Assembly (NCBI RefSeq): GCF_900104095.1
Contig: NZ_FNJO01000003.1
Location: forward strand, 372,001-436,000
From: Ralstonia sp. 25mfcol4.1
Lineage (GTDB): Bacteria > Pseudomonadota > Gammaproteobacteria > Burkholderiales > Burkholderiaceae
DNA length: 64,000 nucleotides
Reading direction: 5' to 3'
Both the position numbers and the translations under genes were made by a program. How positions within the stretch are numbered: position 1 is the first letter of the stretch; each line of letters starts with the position of its first letter. Below are positions 1 to 8,238 of this stretch, piece after piece. The notes beneath the pieces are model-generated. The model did no database searches. It worked only from the letters and a program-made list of their open reading frames with translations, and was not told where the DNA came from.

Positions 1-1908
1 GTCATCGGTGTACGGCTGGCCAACGCGCTACAGCCCGGCGTGCTGGCCACCGACCTGGCGCTGACCGTAACGCAGCGGTTGCGCGCCATCGGGGTGTCCG
101 GCGAGTTCGTCGAATTCTTCGGCCGTGGCGTGAGCACGCTGACCGCCGGCGACCGCGCCGTCGTCGCCAACATGGCGCCCGAGTACGGCGCCACCACCGG
201 TTTTTTTCCGATCGACGCGCAAACGCTGGCCTATCTGCGCGCCACCGGGCGCAGCGAGGCCAGTATCGCGCTGACCGGCACCTACGCGCGGCACGCCGGG
301 CTCTGGTTCGATCCCGTCGCCACGCCGCGCTACACCCGCACGATCGAGATCGACCTGGCCGGCATCGGCATGCATGTGGCCGGCCCGCGCCGGCCGCAGG
401 ATCTGCACACCTATGGCGACACGGCCGCCGCGCTGGCGCAGTTTCCGTTCGACGCCGGCGCCGGGCACCACGGCATGCCGCGCTACCCGGTGGCCATTGC
501 CGCGATCACCAGTTGCACGAACACGTCCGATCCCGCGCTGCTGATGGCCGCCGGCATCGTCGCGCGCAAGGCCCGCGCGCGCGGCCTGACCGTGGCGCCG
601 TGGATCAAGACCTCGCTGGCCCCGGGATCACCGGCCGCTGCCAGCTATCTGGCCCGCAGCGGACTGCGCGACGACCTGTCGGCCCTGGGCTTCGACATCG
701 TCGGCTTTGGCTGTACCACGTGCATCGGCAACTCCGGTCCGCTGACGCCGGCGATCCGCGACGCCACCACGGCTGGCGCGGTGTGGCCAGTGGCCATGCT
801 GTCGGGCAACCGCAATTTCCCGGGACGCATCCACCCGGACCTGTCGCTGGGCTTCATCATGTCGCCGCCGCTGGTGGTGGCGTTCGCGCTGGCCGGCGAC
901 GCCGAGCGTGACCTGTGCCGCGAACCCGTGCAGATTGCACCCGACGGCACGCCGGTCTTCCTCAAGGACCTCTGGCCGACGCGCGACGACATGGCGGCAG
1001 CACTGGCCGCCGGCGCCGAGCCCGCCGACTATCGCCGAAGTTTTGCCCTGGCGTCGGCCAACCCGGTCTGGGCCGCCCTGCCCACGGTCGATGCCGCACG
1101 CTATCCGTGGGATGACCGCTCCACCGCGCTCCGGCGCCCGCCGTTCGCGGCGCTGGACCAGGGCTCGCTGCTTGGGGAATACCGCGCCTGGCCGCTGCTG
1201 GTGTTGGGCGACGACATCACCACCGACCATATCTCACCCGCCAGCGCCATCCCGCCAGACAGCTTCGTGGCCGACTTTCTGGTCAGCCGCGGCGATGACC
1301 GCGCCGATCTCAACGTGTTTGCCTCGCGGCGCGGCAACTGGGAGGTGATGCTGCGCGCGGCCTTCTACAGCCGCACACTCGTCAACCTGCTGTTGCCGGA
1401 TGCGCCCACGGCCCACACCGTGCACGGACCCACCGGCGATGTGGCGCCGATCTTCGAGGTGGCGCGGCGCTATCGCGACGATGGCCAGTCGGTGGTGCTG
1501 ATCGCCGGCGAGCGCTATGGCACAGGGTCGTCGCGCGACTGGGCGGCCAAGGGCCAGCGCCTGCTGGGGATCCGGGCCGTGATTGCGGTAAGCTTCGAGC
1601 GAATCCACCGCTCCAACCTGATCGGCATGGGCATCCTGCCGCTGCGGATGCCGGACGGCATGCACCCGCAAACGCTGGCAATGGCGCCCGGCGACACGGT
1701 GCACGTCGGCGCCGATGCCCGCACCCTGGCGCCGCGCTGCAAGGTGCCGGTGCGCGTGGTGCGCAAGGACGGTTCGGTGGAAGCGTTCGAGGCCACCGCC
1801 GCCGTGGAAACCCGGCTCGAAGTCGAGTTGCTGCGGCGCGGCGGCGTCATTCCGTCGATCCTGCACAGGACGCTGGCGCGGCAAGGCACGGACGCACCCG
1901 CTGCGTAA
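1..1908 (+). CDS. Aconitate hydratase (AcnA-type), 5' end cut by window edge
   Basis: This is an Fe-S hydro-lyase of the aconitase family, which interconverts citrate, cis-aconitate and isocitrate in the cytoplasm. The reading frame is open from base 1, so about the first quarter to third of a roughly 900-residue protein is missing. The visible part has SCTNTS (Cys codon near 514) and GFGCTTCIGNSGPL (Cys codons near 712 and 721), which supply the three [4Fe-4S] ligands. The C-terminal swivel domain has GTGSSRDWAAKG, with the active-site Ser-Arg. The final GxIPxIL-like segment is also AcnA-like. A GntR regulator and a solute-binding protein follow on the same strand, so this may be a substrate-specific paralogue rather than the TCA-cycle enzyme. 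A 2-methylisocitrate dehydratase (AcnD) cannot be excluded, but no prp genes are visible. Confidence 0.9.
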   Translation, partial: VIGVRLANALQPGVLATDLALTVTQRLRAIGVSGEFVEFFGRGVSTLTAGDRAVVANMAPEYGATTGFFPIDAQTLAYLRATGRSEASIALTGTYARHAGLWFDPVATPRYTRTIEIDLAGIGMHVAGPRRPQDLHTYGDTAAALAQFPFDAGAGHHGMPRYPVAIAAITSCTNTSDPALLMAAGIVARKARARGLTVAPWIKTSLAPGSPAAASYLARSGLRDDLSALGFDIVGFGCTTCIGNSGPLTPAIRDATTAGAVWPVAMLSGNRNFPGRIHPDLSLGFIMSPPLVVAFALAGDAERDLCREPVQIAPDGTPVFLKDLWPTRDDMAAALAAGAEPADYRRSFALASANPVWAALPTVDAARYPWDDRSTALRRPPFAALDQGSLLGEYRAWPLLVLGDDITTDHISPASAIPPDSFVADFLVSRGDDRADLNVFASRRGNWEVMLRAAFYSRTLVNLLLPDAPTAHTVHGPTGDVAPIFEVARRYRDDGQSVVLIAGERYGTGSSRDWAAKGQRLLGIRAVIAVSFERIHRSNLIGMGILPLRMPDGMHPQTLAMAPGDTVHVGADARTLAPRCKVPVRVVRKDGSVEAFEATAAVETRLEVELLRRGGVIPSILHRTLARQGTDAPAA

Positions 1909-1940
1909 CCGCCCCACCCTGCATCCTGCGGCCGAAGACC

Positions 1941-2825
1941 ATGAACCACGACCGATCCATCGCGGCACAGATCGTCGAGCTGATCCAGCGCGAGCAACTG
2001 CCCGTGGGCACGCATCTGCGCGCCCAGGCACTGGCCGACCGGCTGCGCGTGTCGCGTACGCCCGTGAACGACGCGCTCGGCCTGCTGCACGAAAAAGGCA
2101 TCGTCACGCGCGAGAAGAACCGGGGCTTCTTCCTGGCGGCGCCTGTGCCGGTGCCGGCCGCCGAACTAGGCCTGTCCGGGCCGGACATGGTGGGCACCGC
2201 CTACTTCCAGATCGCCGACGACCTGCTCAGGGGCGCACTCCCCACCGAGGTGTCGGAACAAGCCCTCCGCACCCGCTACACGCTGACCGCCACGCAACTC
2301 AATGCGGTGCTGTCACGCATCGCGCAGGAAGGCTGGGGCGAGCGCAAGCCCGGCTACGGCTGGCAGTTCTCGACCATGCTCACCACGCCAGATTCGCTGC
2401 TGCAGTCGTACCGCATGCGCCTGGCGCTGGAACCTGCCGCGCTGCTGGAACCCGACTACCGCCTGGACCCGCGCACCATCGCGCAACTGCGGGCCGCCGA
2501 AGTCCACCTGCTCGAAGGCGGCATCGAAACCGATACCGCCGACCAGCTGCACGACCGTGGCGTGCGGTTTCACGAAGCCCTGGTCGAGGCGTCGGGCAAT
2601 GCTTTCTTCATCGATGCGATCCGTCGCGTCAACCGCGTGCGCCGCCTGCTGTCGTACCGGTCGATGCGCGAGCGATCGCGCTATGCGGACCACGCGCGGC
2701 AGCACCTGCATCTGCTGGATCTGCTGGAGCGCGGGCGCAACGAAGACGCGTCGCAGGCCATGCGCGACCATCTGGGCCACACGCTGACGGCCCTGGCCCG
2801 CATCACCGACATCCTGGAACCGTAA
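1941..2825 (+). CDS. GntR/FadR-family regulator with two winged-helix domains and an FCD domain
   Basis: A DNA-binding repressor or activator that probably senses an organic acid. Residues ~1-65 form a GntR winged helix (ADRLRVSRTPVNDAL, then EKGIV and KNRGFF). Residues ~87-150 look like a second GntR winged helix (YFQIADDLLRGALPTE, IAQEGWGERKPGYGW). The rest is an FCD ligand domain with the usual His pattern (HDRGVRFHEAL, HLGHT). Ordinary FadR-type members are about 230-250 residues with one winged helix, so the 294-residue length fits the duplication. The start is the ATG 33 bp after the aconitase stop. It likely controls the aconitase and the following binding protein. The general family is secure; ligand and targets are inferred. 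Confidence 0.88.
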   Translation: MNHDRSIAAQIVELIQREQLPVGTHLRAQALADRLRVSRTPVNDALGLLHEKGIVTREKNRGFFLAAPVPVPAAELGLSGPDMVGTAYFQIADDLLRGALPTEVSEQALRTRYTLTATQLNAVLSRIAQEGWGERKPGYGWQFSTMLTTPDSLLQSYRMRLALEPAALLEPDYRLDPRTIAQLRAAEVHLLEGGIETDTADQLHDRGVRFHEALVEASGNAFFIDAIRRVNRVRRLLSYRSMRERSRYADHARQHLHLLDLLERGRNEDASQAMRDHLGHTLTALARITDILEP

Positions 2826-2861
2826 CCATCGACAGTGAAAGCGACAACCGAGAGGAACGAC

Positions 2862-3593
2862 ATGACTGACAAGGCCATTCTCGATGCCTTCGCGCCGACC
2901 GGCGCGCTACGTGCATCGATCAATCTGGGTAACCCTGTGCTGGCGCATCGCAAGGATGGCAACAGTGCCGGCGGCGTCTCCGTCGACCTGGCCACGGCGC
3001 TGGCCGCACGGCTTGGCGTGAAGCTTGAGCTGGTGGTGGTGGAAACGGCCGGCAAGTCCGTCGACGTGGTATCGAACGAGGAAGCCGACATCGGCTTCTT
3101 CGCCATCGACCCAAAGCGCGGTGCGACCATTGCATTCACGGCGCCGTATGTGCTGATCGAGGGCTACTACATGGTGCGCGACGACTCGCCGGTGCGCGCC
3201 AACGCCGACGTGGACCGTGCCGGTACGCGCGTGGTGGTTGGCAAGGGCAGCGCCTACGACCTCTACCTGACCCGCGAACTGCAACACGCCGAGATCGTGC
3301 GTGCGCCGTCGTCGCAGACCGTGGTGAAGACCTTCCTGGAAGCGTCGCTCGACGTGGCCGCCGGCGTGAAGCAGCAGTTGGAGGCCGACACCGCCGGCAT
3401 GACCGGCCTGCGCCTGCTGGACGAGCGGTTCATGGTGATCCGCCAGGCGATGGGCGTGCACAAGTCGCGCGGCGAGGCCGCTGCGGCCTATCTGGCGAAA
3501 TTCGTCGAGGAGATGAAGGCGTCGGGCCAGGTGGCCGCTGCCTTGCGGGCGCACAACATCCAGGGTGCCAACGTGGCCCCGGCGGAAGGCTGA
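2862..3593 (+). CDS. Family 3-type solute-binding protein without a signal peptide
   Basis: A 243-residue type-2 periplasmic-binding fold, as used by amino-acid ABC transporters. Evidence is the LRASINLGNP start strand, GGVSVDLATALAARLGVKLE, then DIGFFAIDPKRG..IAFTAPYV and the VGKGSAYDLYL hinge strand. I chose the ATG at 2862, preceded by AGAGGA; an in-frame GTG at 2835 has no better ribosome site. Neither start gives a hydrophobic export signal, which is unusual for a transport protein. No ABC permease or ATPase adjoins it. It may be a cytoplasmic sensor or enzyme-like member of the fold, or reach the periplasm by another route. It lies 36 bp after the GntR gene. Confidence 0.8.
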   Translation: MTDKAILDAFAPTGALRASINLGNPVLAHRKDGNSAGGVSVDLATALAARLGVKLELVVVETAGKSVDVVSNEEADIGFFAIDPKRGATIAFTAPYVLIEGYYMVRDDSPVRANADVDRAGTRVVVGKGSAYDLYLTRELQHAEIVRAPSSQTVVKTFLEASLDVAAGVKQQLEADTAGMTGLRLLDERFMVIRQAMGVHKSRGEAAAAYLAKFVEEMKASGQVAAALRAHNIQGANVAPAEG

Positions 3594-3658
3594 AACGGAA
3601 ACTGCAAGGAAGGGATGCGGGAAGCCAGGGCGTGGCCCTGGCAGCCCCCCCGCCCGGT

Positions 3659-3682
3659 GTCCCGGTTGCTGCCAGCCGGGAC
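3659..3682. terminator. Hairpin between convergent genes
   Basis: A 7-bp perfect stem (GTCCCGG / CCGGGAC) with a 10-base loop lies between the convergent binding-protein and CsgG-like genes. There is no U-tract on either strand, so it may act only weakly or with Rho. Confidence 0.35.
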
Positions 3683-3708
3683 CCGCGCGGGAGAGGCGTC
3701 CGGCTGGA

Positions 3709-4536
3709 TTACGAGCCCACCTTCAGCTGGCCGCCGCGACCCAGGCCACCCTTGACTTCCTGCGCCTTGTAGTTGCGCAGCGACACCACCATGTTGTTGT
3801 AGGCGTCCATGAACGCTGCCACGGTGGCCTTGCCTTCCGGCGTGCGCGAGAAACCGCCCAGGCCGCCGGCCGCACCGCCGCCAAACGCGCCCACTGCGGC
3901 GCCGAAGTTCGTCGCCGTGGCATTGCCTTCCGAGATCGACAGCTGCACGCCCGAGCGGATGTCGAACATGGTCAGCGTCACGACCGAAGCCTTGCTGGCC
4001 ATGGCGCCGCCCACCAGCGCGCCGACGCCGCCGAACAGGCTGCCCACGCCGGCGGCAAGCTGGCCCGTGGCGTCGTTGTCGATGATGATGGCCGGCTCCA
4101 TGTAGTAGTCGGCGGCCACGCGCTGGCCCTTCTGCTGCTTCGAACCGGCGCGGAATTCGCCCGAGTTGCGCTGCTTGTCGGTGATGTTCGACAGCTTGCT
4201 TTCCGTGCGGTTGTTGCCCACCGACGTGATCACGAAGCAGTTCGACTGCTGCACGGCCAGGCGGATCAGCGGCTCGATGGTCGTGATCTTCGTGGCGGCG
4301 CCAAAGCTTGCATACCATTCCTTGCCACGGCCATCGTCAACGGCCAGCGTGCCCAGCGGCGTGTCGCAACGCTCCAGCGTCGGGTTGGCGTTCACGCTGG
4401 TTGCGCCGCCTGCCGCGCCGGTGGCCGCCGTCGGCGCCGTGCCGGTGCTGATCGAGCCACCACCCATGTTGGCACAGCCGGCCAGCACCATCGACGCGGC
4501 CAATGCCGCCGCGCGCAGAGAGATCTTCTTGGACAT
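3709..4536 (-). CDS. CsgG/HfaB-family outer-membrane lipoprotein
   Basis: A 275-residue lipoprotein with lipobox LAGC (Cys21). The middle resembles CsgG/HfaB secretion or assembly lipoproteins: an IEPLIRLAVQQSNCF helix, a VAADYYMEPAI strand and MFDIRSGVQLSISEG, which is the typical 'D..tG.v..s' segment. Two Gly/Ala-rich stretches (GVGSLFGGVGALVGGAMASK and GAAVGAFGGGAAGGLGGF) are long and hydrophobic and could insert in the membrane. In E. coli CsgG exports curli subunits, but no curli genes are nearby, so the substrate is unknown. It is the second gene of an operon with the Sel1 lipoprotein, 66 bp downstream of it. Confidence 0.8.
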   Translation of the reverse strand: MSKKISLRAAALAASMVLAGCANMGGGSISTGTAPTAATGAAGGATSVNANPTLERCDTPLGTLAVDDGRGKEWYASFGAATKITTIEPLIRLAVQQSNCFVITSVGNNRTESKLSNITDKQRNSGEFRAGSKQQKGQRVAADYYMEPAIIIDNDATGQLAAGVGSLFGGVGALVGGAMASKASVVTLTMFDIRSGVQLSISEGNATATNFGAAVGAFGGGAAGGLGGFSRTPEGKATVAAFMDAYNNMVVSLRNYKAQEVKGGLGRGGQLKVGS

Positions 4537-4602
4537 GAATTCGCGTTCCTGTTGTCGGAAGTAAAAGGAAAAATCGGGGAGGGAAGAAATGGCGACCGGC
4601 GC

Positions 4603-5196
4603 TTAACGCTGGTACCAGCCGGAGGGGCCCCAGACCCAGTAATACGGATAGCCGCTGTACCACGCGTACCACGACGTGCGATAGGCTTCGCGCACCCGGT
4701 ACAAGGCATGTTCGTCCTTCTTGGCGGCCTGGGCCTGCGGAATCAGCGCCGCGGCTTCCTTGTTGCCCTTGGAAGCGGCACGGATCAGCCACGCCTCGGC
4801 TTCGGCCGGGTCGGCGCCCATTTCCTCGAAGCCCATGAGATAGAGGCGGCCCAGGGCCAGTTGCGCCTGCACGTGGCCGTTGTCGCCGGCCTTGCGCATC
4901 CATTCCAGCGCCTGGTAGGTGTTGCGCTCTACGCCGTCGCCGCGCAGCAGGCGCAGTCCCAGGTCATAGGCAGCGTTCGGATTGCCTTCCGCCTTTTCCG
5001 CCAGCGCCTGCATGCGCCGATCCGATTCGGTGGGGCCTGCCGGAGTGAAGGTGGCGACACGGCGGTCCTGCTCGGCGCAGGCGTTGCCGTTGCACAGGCG
5101 TACGGTAGGCGACCGCGACAACTGCGATTCCGGCGTCTGGGCACAGGCAGCCAGGCCGGCAATTGCCGTAAATAACAAAGGAGCAAAAACGCGCAT
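4603..5196 (-). CDS. Sel1-repeat lipoprotein
   Basis: A 197-residue predicted lipoprotein (lipobox LAAC, Cys18). After a Cys-containing linker come two Sel1-type alpha/alpha repeats of about 36 residues: AAYDLGLRLLRGDGVERN..ALEWMRKAGDNGH and AQLALGRLYLMGFEEMGAD..EAWLIRAASKGN. The C-terminus is unusually aromatic (SWYAWYSGYPYYWVWGPSGWYQR, about 10 Trp/Tyr in 23 residues). Sel1 repeats mediate protein contacts. With the CsgG-like gene downstream, this is probably a two-gene outer-membrane assembly or stress operon. The start is the ATG at 5196; its promoter would lie in the AT-rich gap above. Confidence 0.82.
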   Translation of the reverse strand: MRVFAPLLFTAIAGLAACAQTPESQLSRSPTVRLCNGNACAEQDRRVATFTPAGPTESDRRMQALAEKAEGNPNAAYDLGLRLLRGDGVERNTYQALEWMRKAGDNGHVQAQLALGRLYLMGFEEMGADPAEAEAWLIRAASKGNKEAAALIPQAQAAKKDEHALYRVREAYRTSWYAWYSGYPYYWVWGPSGWYQR

Positions 5197-5466
5197 GAAA
5201 CGACCACCCCGAAATCTTGTTTAGTTTTTATTCGTTTTGCTACAACGTCGCATTGTAAGCAAACGTTTAGATTGTAACCATATTACATGTAGCGATTGCA
5301 ATACTTTGTACCATCGCCAGCGCCGGGCCCGCGCCGGCGTGCCCAATACGCAACAGTAATCATTCTCTTTTGCGGCGATCCAGCGATTGACACGGAACAC
5401 GTCGTCTTGCGTCTACCCACCCTGTGGGTAAGAGTCGCAAGCATCACACCGCCCCGGCGGCGCCTC
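5197..5466. other. Gene-free stretch with an AT-rich upstream region
   Basis: No gene is supported here. Bases ~5215-5300 are markedly AT-richer than the surroundings and carry repeated GTAACAAT/TTGTAAC-like words on the minus strand. They should hold the promoter of the Sel1-CsgG operon. I could not settle on one -35/-10 pair. Confidence 0.5.
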
Positions 5467-5502
5467 CCAAAAGAAAACGGGCGCTGCCTGCGCAACGCCC
5501 GG
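5467..5502 (-). terminator. Rho-independent terminator after tctA
   Basis: Read on the minus strand, CGGGCG and CGCCCG pair across a 12-base loop and are followed by TTTTCTTTT. It sits 23-58 bp past the tctA stop, correctly placed to end the tctBA transcript. Confidence 0.7.
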
Positions 5503-5524
5503 CCGCATCCGTCCCCCCTGCCCT

Positions 5525-7072
5525 CTATTCGCTCACGGCCATTCCGGAATCGGGCACCGCTACGGCCGGCTTTTTCCTGCCGCCGCGACGACCGCGCCAT
5601 GCCGACCACGTCACGGCAGTCACCAGCAGCGCGGAGATCACGACGAAGGTGCAGCTGATCGGGCGATCGATGAACACGGTCATGTCGCCGCGCGACAGCA
5701 ACAGCGCGCGGCGGAAGTTTTCCTCCACCATCGGCCCGAGCACGAAGCCCAGCAGGATCGGGGCGACCGAGAACTCCAGGTACATCAGCAGCGCGCCGAT
5801 CAGGCCGAAGGCCAGCACTTCCCAGATCTGGAACAGGCTGCTCTGCGTGCTGAACACGCCAACGGCGATAAAGAACATGGCCGACGGGAACAGGTAGCGA
5901 TACGGCACCTGCAGCAGCTTGACCCATACGCCGATCATCGGCACGTTCAGGATCATCAGGATCACGTTGCCAATCCAGAAGCTGGCGATCAGGCCCCAGA
6001 AGATGTCCGGGTGATCGCTGATCAGCTGCGGCCCCGGCGCAATGCCCTGGATCATCAGCGCGCCCAGGATCAGCGCCATCACCGCATCGCCCGGAATGCC
6101 CAGGCTCATGGTCGGGATGAAGTCGACCTGCGTCTTCGAATGCGACGATGCCTCGGGCGCCGCCACGCCGGCGATCATGCCCGTGCCGAACTTCTCGGGC
6201 GTCCTGGAGATCTTGCGCTCCAGCGCGTAGGCCACGAACGTCGTGATCGTCGGGCCGGTCCCGGGCATGGCGCCGAACAGTGTGCCCACGCCGGTGCCGC
6301 GTACCATCGGCCAGAACGCCTGTTTCAGTTCGGCCATGCTCGGGCGCATGTCGCGAATTCGCAGCTTGGCATTGCTGGTGACCGCCGTCATGCGGTTGAC
6401 GTTGAGGATGAAGTCGGCCACGCCGAACAGGCCCATGGCGATGGCCACCAGTTCCAGGCCATCACTAAGCTCGGGAATGCCCAGCGCGAAGCGGAACGTG
6501 CCGGTGTTCACGTCGGTGCCCACCACGCCGCACAGCAGGCCGAACAGCGTCATGGCCACGCCCTTGAGCGGCGATCCGCGCGACATGGTCGAACCCGCCA
6601 GCAGCCCCAGCAGCATGATCGAGAAGATCTCGGCCGGGCCGAACTTGAACGCGATGGCGGTCAGCAGCGGCGACGCGAAGATCATCACCAGGATGCCCAC
6701 CGACGCGGCAAAGAACGAGCAGATCATCGTGATACCCAGCGCGGTGCCGCCCTTGCCTGCGCGCGTCATCGGATAGCCGTCCAGGCACGTGACCGCGTGC
6801 GGGGGATGCGATGGCAGGTTGAGCAGGATGGCGCCGATGGCACCGCCGTATTGCGACCCGTAGAAGATGCCGGCCAGCATCAGGATGGCGGGCACCGGAT
6901 GCATCACGTACGTCAGCGGCAGCAGGATCGAGATCGCCGACAGCGCGCCCATGCCGGGCAGCACGCCGATCAGGTTGCCGACCAGCACGCCGAAGAACGA
7001 CCACATCAGATTGCTGCCCTGGAACGCCACGCCGAAGCCGAACCAGAGATCATGCAAGGCATTGGAAACCAT
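5525..7072 (-). CDS. tctA: Tripartite tricarboxylate transporter large permease TctA
   Basis: The 515-residue large membrane subunit of a TTT secondary transporter for carboxylates. Family signatures include GVLPGMGALSAISILLPLTY near the N-terminus, MLAGIFYGSQYGGAIGAILLNLPSHP, and the mirrored second copy GAMPGTGPTITTFVAYALER. About 11-12 hydrophobic segments follow, with Lys/Arg and Glu residues at the C-terminus. It begins 3 bp after the tctB stop and ends before a clear terminator. The system needs a Bug/TctC binding protein. None adjoins it, but three are encoded at 11-18 kb. Confidence 0.93.
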   Translation of the reverse strand: MVSNALHDLWFGFGVAFQGSNLMWSFFGVLVGNLIGVLPGMGALSAISILLPLTYVMHPVPAILMLAGIFYGSQYGGAIGAILLNLPSHPPHAVTCLDGYPMTRAGKGGTALGITMICSFFAASVGILVMIFASPLLTAIAFKFGPAEIFSIMLLGLLAGSTMSRGSPLKGVAMTLFGLLCGVVGTDVNTGTFRFALGIPELSDGLELVAIAMGLFGVADFILNVNRMTAVTSNAKLRIRDMRPSMAELKQAFWPMVRGTGVGTLFGAMPGTGPTITTFVAYALERKISRTPEKFGTGMIAGVAAPEASSHSKTQVDFIPTMSLGIPGDAVMALILGALMIQGIAPGPQLISDHPDIFWGLIASFWIGNVILMILNVPMIGVWVKLLQVPYRYLFPSAMFFIAVGVFSTQSSLFQIWEVLAFGLIGALLMYLEFSVAPILLGFVLGPMVEENFRRALLLSRGDMTVFIDRPISCTFVVISALLVTAVTWSAWRGRRGGRKKPAVAVPDSGMAVSE

Positions 7073-7075
7073 GGC

Positions 7076-7561
7076 TCAGCCTCCCCAGGTAAACAGCGGC
7101 AACTGGATCTGCAGCAGCCAGGAGAACACCACGGCGGCAATCACGCACATCGCCACGGCCAGAGCGGCCGCCTGCTTGATGTTGTTGTTGCGATCACCGA
7201 GCGCGGAAATGAAGACGATGGCGAACGTCGCCGGGATCATGCCGCCGTACACGCCGAACAGCAGGAACGCCAGCGTGCCCAGCACGATGCAGACCGTGCC
7301 GCGCAGGTCGGGGGCCGCGTGGCCATGGCCGTGGCCGGCCGGCTGTTCCGCGGGCGGCGCCGACTGACCGCGCGCCGAACTGGCGATCAGCACGCCGACG
7401 AATGCCAGCAGCGCGCCCACTGCAACGGGAAAGAACCCCGGGCCCATGCGGCTGAGCGTGCCGGTGTGGTACTGCAGGCCGGCGGCCACGGCCGCCAGAC
7501 CGACGAGCACCATCAGCGCGCCACCGTAGTAGTCCTTCTTGAAGCGATAAGCCTGACTCAT
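7076..7561 (-). CDS. tctB: Tripartite tricarboxylate transporter small permease TctB
   Basis: A 161-residue small subunit with four hydrophobic helices (YYGGALMVLVGLAAVAAGL, GPGFFPVAVGALLAFVGVL, ..GTVCIVLGTLAFLLFGVY.., IPATFAIVFISALG..). The RMGPGFFP motif between helices 1 and 2 is typical. A His/Gly/Pro-rich cytoplasmic loop (residues ~68-85) is longer than usual. Its start overlaps the stop of an upstream 18-codon ORF (ATGA), and its GGAGGG site lies inside that ORF. This implies translational coupling. It works with TctA. Confidence 0.9.
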   Translation of the reverse strand: MSQAYRFKKDYYGGALMVLVGLAAVAAGLQYHTGTLSRMGPGFFPVAVGALLAFVGVLIASSARGQSAPPAEQPAGHGHGHAAPDLRGTVCIVLGTLAFLLFGVYGGMIPATFAIVFISALGDRNNNIKQAAALAVAMCVIAAVVFSWLLQIQLPLFTWGG

Positions 7562-7614
7562 TGGTCGGCCCTCCGGCGGTCATGCAGCGGGGGCTGGGTA
7601 CGGCGATCGAACAT
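7558..7614 (-). CDS. 18-residue leader ORF or tctC remnant upstream of tctB
   Basis: An ATG at 7614 preceded by a strong AAGGAG (spacing 7) opens a reading frame encoding MFDRRTQPPLHDRRRADQ. Its TGA overlaps the tctB ATG. It is too short for automatic calling, but its ribosome site is the best in the neighbourhood. It may be a coupling leader peptide. It could also be the surviving start of a deleted tctC, since Bug/TctC precursors often begin M-x-D/R-R-R before the signal helix. Expression is not demonstrated. Confidence 0.5.
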   Translation of the reverse strand: MFDRRTQPPLHDRRRADQ

Positions 7615-7997
7615 CGTTTGTCTCCTTGATACCCGCGCATGCGGGTCAACCGGAAATCTACAAACGATGTCTTCCAAGGGCCTTTCATGCGGCTTCCAGG
7701 CAGCTTACATATTGCATCACACCATGATGTATCTGGCGCGTCGGACGAATTTCTCGGTGTAATCCCTGAATTGGGAGACAAGCACTGTCCGGGGAAGTTG
7801 TATGGACACGCAGGCGCCCCGGTGCGGCGCAACGCGCCGAATGCGCGCGGCATCGCCTTTATCGCCGCCACTTCGCGGCTGACGTTGCGGCAGCGCGTGT
7901 GGCCTGCCGAACGCCCGGTCCGCCACGGCAGCGGTTACGTATGGTTGCAGTGGAACCGCCGCTTCTCATTTGCACTACGCTGCTGCGCGGCACAACA
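7615..7997. other. Gene-free stretch upstream of tctBA
   Basis: No coding region is supported. The only structure I see near tctBA is an inverted repeat ACCCGC-N4-GCGGGT at 7631-7646, 17 bp upstream of the leader ATG. It could be an operator or a 5'-UTR hairpin. Confidence 0.5.
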
Positions 7998-8022
7998 AAA
8001 AGGCCGGTCGTGTGACCGGCCA
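7998..8022 (-). terminator. Rho-independent terminator of the mini-lipoprotein gene
   Basis: Perfect 8-bp stem GGCCGGTC / GACCGGCC with a 4-base loop. On the minus strand it is followed by TTTTTGTTG. It lies 27 bp past the stop of the small lipoprotein gene. Confidence 0.8.
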
Positions 8023-8048
8023 TCCGTTGCGTGCGGCACCGCCAGGAA

Positions 8049-8201
8049 TCAGCAGTTGCCTTTCTTCGCCTGGCCCGGCGGGCAGAATCCGTTGCCGGGG
8101 CCGCCTTGGGGACGGGCCGCCGGCCCACTGTCGGGCACGTAGTAGGCGCAGCCACCGAGTAGTGTGGCGCTGGTAACAAGCATGATGAGGATGGTTTTCA
8201 T
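8049..8201 (-). CDS. Cys-rich mini-lipoprotein (50 residues)
   Basis: This short ORF encodes a signal sequence (MKTILIMLVTSATLLGGC) with lipobox LGGC at Cys18. A Gly/Pro-rich linker and a distinctive C-terminus GFCPPGQAKKGNC follow. No cytoplasmic domain is present. Similar small lipoproteins ending in CPPGQAKKGxC occur, to my recollection, across Burkholderiales, but I know no function. Two Cys in the tail (40 and 50) could form a disulfide in the periplasm. No strong Shine-Dalgarno is visible before the ATG. The terminator just downstream supports a real, independently transcribed gene. Confidence 0.75.
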   Translation of the reverse strand: MKTILIMLVTSATLLGGCAYYVPDSGPAARPQGGPGNGFCPPGQAKKGNC

Positions 8202-8238
8202 GGTGTGGAGGGGCGACTGACCCGGTCAGTCACCTGTT

